From Brachypodium distachyon (lineage: Eukaryota > Streptophyta > Magnoliopsida > Poales > Poaceae), in assembly GCF_000005505.3 (NCBI RefSeq), contig NC_016135.3, forward strand, positions 13,920,613 through 13,984,612: 64,000 nucleotides of DNA, written 5' to 3'. The notes under the pieces were generated by a model, which saw nothing but the letters and a program-made list of their open reading frames with translations, had not been told where the DNA came from and searched no databases. Position numbers and translations under genes: made by a program. Of this stretch, positions 55,303 through 64,000 are shown one piece after another (within the stretch, counting starts at the first letter, position 1; every line of letters starts with the position of its first letter).

Positions 55303-56365
55303 GGTGGGGATCGCGCAATGGCAGTGGTGGAGGAAGTGGGGAGCAAGTGAAACGGAGAGAAGGCTAGGTTTCGGGCAAGAGAGCAGAGCGCAGAAGGAAA
55401 ATGTAGTGAAATGGGGGAGACAAGGGGGTGATTTGAGGAAGGAAGAAGACGATTGGTAACGGCACGAAGCGGAATTATCGCCGCACGATTTAGGATGGTG
55501 CCACGTGTATCACATCCTTGTATGACGTGTGGCCCCAGCGGAAACGAGCCGTTCCCCCTTCCGTTGGTTCAGGGACCCACTACAGCTATCATTGCACCTG
55601 AAATCTCGCGCACGTCGTATGGTCAAGTCAAAACTGACCACATCCACAGTACTCAATTCAGTCTGTGCATAAAGCATAAGGTACGTCCCATCGACTGCCC
55701 ATGTTATTTCTTTAATCATAGCATCAGCTCAGACGTCATGTCAAGCGCTAGAAAACTCAGGGTTGTCACCCGACGGTCAAGAACCCAAAGTGTACCTCAC
55801 TCAAGGGCACTCGACAGCAATATCCGGGTCGCACAGACTGCGAAATAAACCCGAAGCCACCTTCATAACGTGAAGGTAAGACCCGATGGTCTTTCATTGG
55901 GCCTGGAAATCAGCATCATCAGGCGATTCCAGATTATCCATGCGCTTGCATGAAGAAAAGATCCCAGCAGACGCGTTGGTTGATCGCCTTATAGTACTGG
56001 ATTTTGAGTCTGTAAAACCCCCGGCAGGTTTGACTCGAATACCGCCAGTTATCCAGGCTCGAGCCTGTAACAGAGTTTTTGCCCCGGTGCAATTAACTGG
56101 ACTCAACCGATCGAGCATTCCAGGCGCGTTACGCAACCATCCCACACACGGTATCAATACAAATCACCGAAACACTTTATGGCTTCTGAGTCACAAGTTA
56201 GGGATTCCCTTAAGTTAGGTTTGATAAACGTTCGAATCAATCGAATGGTGAACAGTTAAAACTAGAAGACTATCTGCATCCTGACGTGTGATCAAGTTAC
56301 TGAAACAAAAAAACTCTTGAGTCCCTACCCGAGGCTGCACCTCGAACAGGGACTCGGGGGCTAAC
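55303..56365. other. element interior between antisense gene and 3' LTR
   Basis: Noncoding DNA that should hold the promoter of the antisense gene. It ends with the purine tract GGACTCGGGGGCTAAC directly before the LTR. Confidence 0.45.
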
Positions 56366-56844
56366 TGATGAGGGAATAACTCTTTGAGTCCTCAACCTTC
56401 ATATACCTGATACAGCCCATCAGGAGGTCCAGTCGAAGGCCCACCAAGTATATGCAGGTCGAGTCCCTCAAAGTGCGGTTAAAGTCCAGAAACATGATCT
56501 TTTCGTACAAGAATAAACTGATTTGATTGTAACCTTCCCGATTTTCACGCCCGAGACCTAGCCGCTAGTATATAAGGCTAGGAGGGGGAGTCGGGAAGGG
56601 GTGATCCCTACACACATACACCAGATCCATCTGCGCCTCATAGCTTCATAGCTACTCTGTAATCTCGATCAATACAATGCACCAAAAGCAAGACATAGGG
56701 GTTTTGCCTTCTGAGGGCCCTGAACCTGGGTAAACCTTGCGACTCCCCTAGTCTTTGTTAGTCGACAAGATCGCTGGTGCACCCCATGCTCTCCTTCGGT
56801 CGAAAACCCTCGATTCAGGGTATTGCCGAGGTAGCCCCTTGTCA
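56366..56844 (+). mobile_element. 3' LTR of a gypsy-like element, inserted in a LINE
   Basis: 479 bp from TGATGAGGGAATAACTC to CCCCTTGTCA. TATA-like AGTATATAAGGC at about 56,567, and a purine tract immediately upstream. It ends abruptly within LINE RT sequence, so the LINE was the target. The partner 5' LTR and the other half of the LINE are not in the window at the expected place, indicating a deletion to the left. Confidence 0.78.
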
Positions 56845-56849
56845 CCGGG

Positions 56850-57907
56850 CTTCTTCTGCATATATGAAGTGAGGTTATGCGGTTCAGGCGGATCTCCTTG
56901 TTCAAGATGGCAGACAACCCATCGGCAACAAACAGAAACAGCAGCGGCGAGAGGGGGTCACCTTGCCTCAGGCCACGGGTGGGGGAGAACGACTCTGACA
57001 GCTTGCCATTTAGTTTCACCGAGTATCTGACAGACGTGATGCCAGCCATGATCCAGTTGGTCATCTGGTTCGCGAAGCCGTAGCCTCTGCAAAGAACTCC
57101 TAAGGAACGTCCAGTCAACTCTATCATAGGCTTTCGGTAGATCAAGTTTGTAGGCACAAAACTGGTTTTCTTGATTGTTGTTATGTTCGATCCAGTGAAA
57201 GCATTCAAAGGCCACCAAAGAGTTGTCCGTGATCATTCTCCCCGGTATAAAGGCGCTCTGATTCTCCGAGATGATTTCACCAAGGAGGGGCCGAAGTCTA
57301 TTGACCGGGCACTTTGCAATGATTTTATACATAACCGTAAAGAGGCTAATCGGTCTATAGTCTTTCATCGTTTCTGCTTGATCCGTTTTGGGGATGAGAA
57401 CAATTGAGGTATCGTTGAAACCCTTGGGCATTCGGCTGGTCGCAAAAAACTCTGAATCTCAGCGATGATATCGTCTCTGATAGTACACCAATTCCTCTGG
57501 TAGAATCTAGCTGGGAACTCGTCTGGCCCGGGGGCCTTCATGGGCCCAATCTGGAACAGGGCGTCCGAAATCTCCTGGGCCGAAAAATCTTTACACAGGT
57601 CATCAGTCATCTGCTCTGTCACCTTTGCACCGAATAGGCCGCTAACGGGCTGATGGTTCAATCCTGTATCGCAGGTGAATAGATCCTTGAAGTAATCCGA
57701 AGCGATCTTCTCAACTTCGGGGGGCTCCGTTTTCCAATTTCCATTAGGATCTTTCAGTTTATTGATCTGGTTCTTCTTGGCCCTCCATACGGCTTTTTTA
57801 TGGAAAAAATTTGTGTTCCTATCTCCGGATTTGAGCCAGTTGATCCTCGATCTCTGCATCCAAAGCAGTTCCTCCTGGTACAGGAGCTCATTGATGTGAT
57901 CGTTCAC
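56850..57907 (-). pseudogene. LINE ORF2, reverse transcriptase N-terminal half
   Basis: Includes RSRINWLKSGDRNTNFFHKK, MKAPGPDEFPARFYQ, DYRPISLFTVMYKIIAK, ENQSAFIPGRMITDNSLVAF and GLRQGDPLSPLLFLFVADG. A frameshift near 57,400 and another near 57,040 break it. The YADD catalytic part is missing. Confidence 0.88.
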
Positions 57908-58009
57908 TTTCCGAATCTCCCGCGCATTAGCCCCGTTCCCTAAGAGAACTTTCAGATTCTCTCTTGCCTTCTCGAGGTTTCTAATGACGTTGCCAAATTT
58001 CTCTTTGCC

Positions 58010-58880
58010 CTAGGAATGGAGGTTTGCAAGGACCTTTTCCAGCCTGCTCATGATGTCACCATTATCTCCCTCTGTTGCTCCCCAGGCATTTGCTATAATT
58101 TCTGAGAGCTCACCTGCTCTTTCCCAAAGCACTTCATAATGTCTATTACCATTCCTTTTAGGTTGCGGATCATTTGGCAGGAGGTCAATGCGAAGGGGGG
58201 AATGATCCGAGCAAGGGGACACTAGATGTGTGATCTTCGCCTGGGGGAACAGATCACGCCAATTGTCATCGGCCACCATTCTGTCAAGCCTGACCCGGAC
58301 ATTGTTTTTACCACTCCGGTTATTGTTATAGCTAAAAGGCAGTCCCTCAAAACCAAGATCTTGCAGCTCGCACACGCTAAGCGTCTCTCTAAAGGCCCTC
58401 ATCTGATTTTCAGGGCGCGGGGTCACCGACAGGTGCTCCCCTTGCCAAAGGGCCTCATTGAAATCTCCCATAACCAGCCACGGAACATCGGCAACAGTTC
58501 TGAAGTTTTGTAGAGCAGTCCACACGTTGTGTCTGTTCTCCAACCTCGGTTCCCCATAGACACGAGTCAATCTCCACACAGGTTCATTTCTAGAGAGGCG
58601 CACATACACATCAATGAAATTTTTATTCAAACTGATAACATCGACCAACATGCTTTCATTCCAGAACGGCGCAAGGCCACCACTCATGCCCTCGCTGTCC
58701 ACTCCGGCAAAGCCGGCAAGGCCTAGCCGCCTACTCAAGCGTTGTTTCACTTTCTCTTTATTTCGTCTAGTCTCACAAAGGAAAATCAACTGAAGCTAAA
58801 ACTTACGGGAGAAATTTACGAGCTCGCGAACTGTCGAGTTTCCTCCAGCACCTCGACAGTTCCAGCTGAGCCAATTCATG
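58010..58880 (-). pseudogene. LINE ORF2, AP endonuclease domain
   Basis: Contains FLCETRRNKEKVKQRL, RLTRVYGEPRLENRHNVW, LVMGDFNEALWQGE, RLDRMVADDNWRDLFPQ and SPCSDHSPLRIDL, the ordered endonuclease motifs with the catalytic SDH. A stop precedes FLCETR near 58,795 and another lies at about 58,010 before RT. Confidence 0.88.
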
Positions 58881-59429
58881 GCTGGGCTCCGTCAGGTCGC
58901 CGGCAGCCCCTTGGCCGGCCGCTTCCTTATCCGCCTCAACACTCCCATCTATGTTCTCCCCCTCCACCCTGCTCTTCTTTGCATCCGGGCCGCCTTCATC
59001 ACCAGCTTGCAGGTTGGAACAAAGCACTGTCTCCGTTCTCGCGCCACCCCTTTTGCCGAGCAGGTGGCTTTGCGCTTTGGAGAAGGCAGCTACCATCCGC
59101 AGGGCCTCCCCCTCTCTGATCTCTTTCTAGATACTGCTATCAGGTGGGAAGCATGCCTTCAGTGGTGGGACTTCCAGGGCGTCCCCGTTACCCCTACCAC
59201 GTTCTTGGTTCTTGTATCTCCTGTTCCACCTGGATCTTGGCTTTACGCCGGCAGCAGGTGGGGTTACGGTCACAAAGGTATTACGACTGTACCCGCCATC
59301 CTCCTCTCGGCCTCTCACATGCAGTTTGTTCACGGCATCAGTCACCCGGTCTATGTCCTCGGCCCCCGCCGTAACAGTGCGCTCGTCATCGTCCACGTCC
59401 TGCGTGGTGTGCTCGTTCTCGATCATGTT

Positions 59430-60486
59430 CTACTGCATGGCCCTGGCCGGCGCGAATTTGGGGTTCTTCGTGCTGCTTGACATCACGTCAAAGTCGATGT
59501 GCCATCTGATGTTTCTCTGCTCAGCCGGGAGGTGGAAGCTTCTGTTCTCGACGTATCGGTATGGTGATGCCTTCTGCTTCAGGCAGTATCTGATGCACTT
59601 CTCTTCTTCTGGCCGCAGGCAATCCCTGAATCTATGACCCACTAAACCACAAGAAAAACAGAAAAAAGGGACTCTCTCATACTTTACAGGGCACTCTCTC
59701 GTCTTCTTTTTCATCACACCATCTACTATTACATGACCCTCAATTGGAACATACCTATGCAAAGGCCTATCTATATCATGCTCAATTCTAACCCTAAGGT
59801 ATTCCCCCCAGACCCTGCCCTTGTTGTCAGCGTTGACCATTCGGACTCTGCCAAGCCTCGATCCCAGCTCAATGCCTATGTTCTCATTCATAATGGACAG
59901 CGGGACATCTTATATGCGTGCCCAGATCGGCAGAATGTTGATCTTTACCTCACTGACCGTGGAAATGCCGTCGTACGGGACAACCAGCAGGGCCTTGCCC
60001 TGGTGGAGCAAGCCCCCCCCCCCCCAGGATGTGGTGGTAGTCTCCTTCGTGCTCGAGCTCGATGACGAAACGTTTGTCGGCGAAGTCCTTGTGCGTCATC
60101 CCACCCCGGAGCTGCCACACCCTCCTCATCATCGTCTGGAAGAGGAGGCCGTAGTTGCAGACGTCGGGGGAGAGGAACTTCCCCATGATCACCCAGCGGG
60201 TGCTCATCTCCTTCTTGAGGTCGTCGAAGTTGACCACAAACGGCACACTGTACGCCTCAATGTGCGCGTTCAGGCGTGCCCTGACAATCTCACCGGCCCC
60301 AGCGATGAGTGCATCCACGCGCTCTCGCCTGCTGGTTTGCCCTTCATCAACGATCTCCTTCCCCGGCCTCCGGCGGAACTCCGAGACAGGGGGGGTTGGG
60401 CTCGAAGGCCCGTTGTTGGGGTGGCCAGTAGCAAGGGAGTTGCTTTCACTTGGCGTCATCTTGGGTACTAGCGTTCTTAGCAGCAA
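59430..60486 (-). pseudogene. LINE ORF1 (DUF4283-like region and CCHC knuckle)
   Basis: The N-terminal frame (59,950-60,486) has a DUF4283-like region (STRWVIMGKFLSPDVCNYGL, GGMTHKDFADKRFVIELEHE). A frameshift at a C-run (60,006-60,025) shifts to the second frame (59,430-59,891) with RVRIEHDIDRPLHRYVPIEG and the zinc knuckle CFSCGLVGHRFRDC (CX2CX4HX4C). This is the usual plant L1 ORF1 nucleic-acid-binding architecture. Confidence 0.85.
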
Positions 60487-61690
60487 GCTCAGGGAATTTT
60501 GGTGATAAGCACAGCGGCGAGTAGGTTGATTTATACTGCCAACTCCTTTAATTTGCGATGATCTGCTCCGGTAACCACTCTAGGGAATTCCCCTGCCATC
60601 CCCGGCGGCACAAGTTCCGGGATTGACATCTCCTTCAGCAGATCGGCCCATGATGCCCTCCCGCGATCCCGCCCTGGACTGCCGCACATTCATATGGATC
60701 TTCCTCATCCGGTCTTCATTGGCGTGCTGAGCGAAAGCTTCAGGGCCGCCGGAAACACCTCGCCCCAACCATCCCTACCATAACTTGTCAAGGATCCGCC
60801 ATCGTTCCAGACACCGATTATCATGATCACCTTCGCCCCCTTCCCCGTCTGATCCTTCATATGTGTCTCTTAGTCCGCCCACATCCTCGATCCCGTCTCC
60901 CCTGATCCTATCCCCACTGAACTGAGCTTTCTGTCCATCGTCGAGGTTACCAGGAACCTGGCCACACATCCCTGTCATGGAGTCTAGGTACACACAGCTC
61001 TGTTCCACCATCCTGGCACTTGCCCGGTCGCTACTTCCCCAAATCCATTCACCCATCCCCCCCAAATCTGCGCTCTGAAAATATTGACCACCATCACCGC
61101 TAATCATCCAAGACCCACAATCATCCTCATTCACTGTTTGGTGCTGTTGCGATTTCGGAGCTTGGCTCCCTGGATCCAGCATCACAGTCACAGACACTGG
61201 AGCTTAGCTCCCTAAATCCGGCCTCACAATTACAGGCGTTGGGGCTTGCCCCTGGATCACATCACCAGGGGCACCACCGCTGATGCCCTCGCCGACGGCG
61301 ACGATGGTATAGAGGATCGGGGTGGTCGTTACCTTTGTAGCGTGCTTGCGATCTTCGATCCTTTGGCCGATCATCCTCCACACAAACGCCCGCATGTAGT
61401 CCACCTCCGGATGCAGCTCGTCACCGGCGTACGCAGCCGGCCGCCGGCGCAGGTCAGGGCACACGCCGGCCCCAACCGCCCCCGCAGCGATCCTCCGCAG
61501 GGCCCGTCGCAGATCCGCTCCCAGGAGGTCGTCCTCCTCCGCCCGGCACCCCACCATCGCCGTGCTCTCGTTCGCCCTCCCCCTGCACGCCAGTGGCGGA
61601 AACTCCTCCAATCCATTGGCCCTACTCGACGGGCGGCCAGATCCAACGCAAAAGCCATCAGATCTGCCCTTGGGGGGGGGGGCAAGATCT
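60487..61690 (-). other. LINE 5' leader with short frames
   Basis: Minus-strand frames at 60,775-61,197 and 61,204-61,611 are open but have no domain I recognise (the second starts MEEFPPLACRGRANES). They are likely leader or ORF1-upstream sequence. A G-run is at 61,671-61,682. Confidence 0.4.
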
Positions 61691-61696
61691 GGGCGA

Positions 61697-61952
61697 ATCT
61701 AGGCGGATAGCCATAGGCGCCGCCCCTCTCCTTTTTTCTCAACCCCGACGCCGTCCGCCTATTAGTTTGGTTCTGTGCTTCCATTCTCTTATTTTCCTTA
61801 TTCTCAATCTAGGCGGATCGCCATAGGCGCCGCCCCTCTCCTTTTTTCTCAACCCCGACGCCGTCCGCCTATTAGTTTTCTCAACCTCTCCATTCTCTTA
61901 ATTTGCCTATTAGTTTGGTTCTGTGCTTCCATTCTCTTATTTTCCTTATTTA
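61697..61952 (-). repeat. tandem 5' UTR repeats of the LINE
   Basis: Two 110-bp units (from 61,697 and 61,807) share AGGCGGAT.GCCATAGGCG, CCCCGACGCCGTCCGCCTAT and CCATTCTCTTATTTTCC. A third partial unit is at about 61,907-61,952. Confidence 0.75.
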
Positions 61953-61960
61953 TTCCATCT

Positions 61961-62976
61961 TCTTCTATGTCCATGCCTCTGTTCAGTCCTGAATGCTTAG
62001 GCTATTCTTATAGACACCTACAATTTATTGTAGAATTGAGTTTTGGGTTTTCTTTCACTTCAGGAAATATATAATCGGTTTTCTATGAACTCAATTTTCA
62101 TCATTTATGCAGACATTTTTGTAGTCGGAAGATATGGTTATAGGAATGTTGCTAAGAGGTGTGGCCAGTTAGCTTCATCACTAATTTATGATTCCAACCC
62201 AAGCAAATTCAAATGTCTGCATATGTATGTTTGCTAGAATTCTGTCGGTCTCCATGTGATGTTGAATGGCGATATACTGATAGTGCAGTTATTCGTTGTT
62301 AGTAATTGTGGCAATAGTGTACTGCCTAGGGAAGATTTTGCGGCATCGATTGGTTCATGGTTATCAAGGGATTAAAAAAAATCCAAGTCCTTGTTGTTGT
62401 GTTAATTGACCCCACAACCTGGATTGTTTTCCATTGATCAAGACTTCTTTTTTGCCCGTCTGTGGTTTTATGGTATGCACTTTTGGGTACTGAGAAGAGA
62501 AACAAACAAGCTATCTCACATAGAAGGCACGCAAATGGCATTGCCATTTTGGAATATTCAGATCAACTCACACTTGGGTTGAGATGTTCATATGCATTTA
62601 CTTTATTTTCAGTATTATTATTTTTTGTTTTGAGAATGTTCCTATTAGGATCTCACCTGCCTGTAGTGTGGAGCTTCAAATGACATTTGATAGTGTTAAT
62701 GTCACCTGGCCTCTTTTGATGTTGTTTGTAAATGAAGAGCTCCTTACTTGATCTTGCGCACTTTACCGTCAAATTGAACAAAAACAAAACAAAACAAAAC
62801 AAATATTAAGGCAATCATGGTTGTTTTGTATCTGCAGTTAATCATGTATGTTTCCCTGCTCTAGTTCATAGGCCAGGTTTTCTCTGTTTTTTCTGCCAGG
62901 GTATGCATACCAAAATGGCTAAATGCAAGCTAGCTTGTATGTAGGCGGAGAATTGTAATTTTGGTTAGTTGATTAG
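61961..62976. other. AT-rich intergenic sequence
   Basis: No gene recognised. An (AAAAC)n microsatellite is at 62,780-62,803. Confidence 0.45.
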
Positions 62977-64000
62977 TATTTATCAGTTGTGAGCAGCAGC
63001 CATGTTGATGGAGTTCCAATTCAGACATCGACGTTCGGCAGCAGGCATGCTTCTACATTCGGCAGCAGACACGCTAATGGATTTATTGAAGCAGTTACAG
63101 AATGGGAGGCACCGAAGAACGTCGGAGAAGTCCGTAGTTTCCTTGGACTTGCTGGATATTATCGGAGATTCATTGAGAATTTCTCCAAAATAGCGAAACC
63201 CATGACGGAACTCTTAAAGAAGGAGAAGAAGTTTGCCTGGAACGAGTTATGTGAAGAGAGCTTCCAGGAATTGAAGAAGAGACTAGTGTCTGCGCCCATT
63301 CTTGTTTTACCTGACCTGCAGGAGGATTTTCAAGTTTACTGTGACGACTCACGTCAAGGTTTGGGAGGTGTGTTGATGCAAGGAGGAAGAGTTGTAGCGT
63401 ACGCTTCGCGGCAACTACAGAGCCACGAAGGCAACTATCCCACTCATGACTTGGAGTTAGCATCGGTAGTGCACGCCCGGAAGACTTGGAGACACTATCT
63501 GATGGGAAAGCATCTTGAGCTGTTTACTGATCATAAGAGTCTGAAGTATATTTTCACCCAAAAGGAGCTGAATCTGAGGCAGAGAAGATGGTTAGAGCTG
63601 ATAAAAGATTATAATCTGAATTTGCAATACCATCCAGGCAAGGCTAACGTGGTAGCCGACGCTTTGAGCCGTAAGGGCTATTTGAATGGACTGACAGCAG
63701 GAGAATTACCCCCAGAGTTGTGTGAACAGTTCAAGGACCTCAGACTGGAAATAGTACCGGAAGATTACTTAGCCACCTTGGAAGTACAGCCCACACTGCT
63801 AAATAAGATTAGAGAAGCACAAAAGGATGACTCGGAAATTAAAGAAATAAAAGAAAATATGGTTATTGGAAAGGCCAAAGACTTTCGAGAAGACGACCAG
63901 GGAACCATATGGTTCGGTAAACGCATTTGCGTACCACAGGATCCGGAAATCAGAAAGCTGATCTTACAAGAAGCCCATGATTCACCGTACTCAATCCACC
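62977..64000 (+). CDS. Ty3/gypsy pol fragment (RT end, RNase H, start of integrase), runs off the window
   Basis: The frame is open from 62,977 to the window end. Gypsy homology begins near 63,079 ([18 protein letters not shown], then [20 protein letters not shown]), the end of RT. RNase H follows ([77 protein letters not shown]), with the acidic residues present although the second D of YCDD replaces the usual A. The integrase zinc-finger region starts near the end. Upstream of 63,079 the text is a short duplicated STFGSRHA stretch, not gypsy, so the copy is 5' truncated or chimeric. Confidence 0.9.

Larger units (their letters stand above)
56845..61960 (-). mobile_element. L1-type LINE, 5' part (5' UTR, ORF1, endonuclease, RT start)
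   Basis: Minus-strand LINE unlike the one at 42.6 kb. From its 5' end: tandem 5' UTR repeats (61,697-61,916), a GC-rich leader with short frames (60,487-61,690), ORF1 (59,430-60,486), endonuclease (58,010-58,880) and RT (57,907-56,850). RT is cut after the LSAILNKEIRLN region by the LTR at 56,366-56,844. Confidence 0.88.

Noticed and set aside
54630..55459. Plus-strand and other-frame ORFs around the antisense retroelement gene
   Set aside because: They overlap the well-supported minus exon and have no domain; shadows.
1..64000. CRISPR arrays, bacterial operons, rRNA genes
   Set aside because: No regularly spaced identical repeats, no ribosome-binding-site organised genes and no rRNA-like sequence seen; the window is plant nuclear DNA.

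Overview
The window is nuclear DNA of a grass, most likely a Pooideae/Triticeae-type genome. The evidence is nested Ty1/copia, Ty3/gypsy-like and L1-type LINE elements with clean target-site duplications (TSDs), a Stowaway-type MITE, a MULE-type MITE, and microRNA hairpins of the grass miR2118 family. There is no bacterial-type gene organisation. Most long open frames are transposon remnants or chance frames; only one ordinary intact protein gene is convincing.

The main content of 1-41 kb is a large, rearranged MIR2118 cluster. Thirteen hairpins lie on the minus strand (4.0-4.7, 6.9-7.3, 9.0-9.4, 13.0-13.4, 26.0-26.1, 27.7 and 29.1-29.5 kb) and three on the plus strand (38.4-39.0 kb); several orphan arms lie at 20.7-26.2 and 35.4 kb. 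In each hairpin the miRNA is on the 3' arm (cores TGCCTCCCATTCCTA, TGCCTCCCATGCCTA or TGCCTCCTATTCCTA) and the star arm carries GGGAACATGGAGGAA-like sequence. Hairpins come in groups of one to three, 40-80 bp downstream of a CTATATATA-type TATA box, with a shared upstream block (ACACACCTACTGCA on the opposite strand). Read antisense, the miRNA segment encodes the NLR P-loop motif GMGGIGKT. In grasses miR2118 triggers phased 21-nt siRNAs in young anthers, and in other plants it targets NLR P-loops.

The cluster grew by segmental duplication. Block A (1.3-7.1 kb) is repeated directly as block B (25.5-35.6 kb, plus promoter remnants to 37.3 kb), and part of B is repeated inverted as block C (37.6-40.65 kb). 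Two insertions in B are absent from C, which orders the events. Later insertions include a complete but defective copia element with 181-185 bp LTRs (14,063-20,045) that itself holds a 1.33-kb solo LTR, a LINE split by a 3.27-kb solo LTR (30.6-35.0 kb), and three other LINE fragments.

At 41,146-42,528 is an intact single-exon gene for a 460-residue protein of the grass family with an NLR-like (Rx N-terminal) coiled coil but no NB-ARC domain. From 42.6 kb to the end the DNA is nearly all mobile: a LINE (42.6-46.96), two opposed LTRs of one family (46.96-48.74), retroelement genes of the putative gypsy-type (Transposase_28-like) class at 49.1 and 50.2-55.3 kb, the latter spliced and antisense to its LTR, a second LINE with ORF1, endonuclease and RT (56.85-61.95), and a gypsy pol fragment that runs off the window end.
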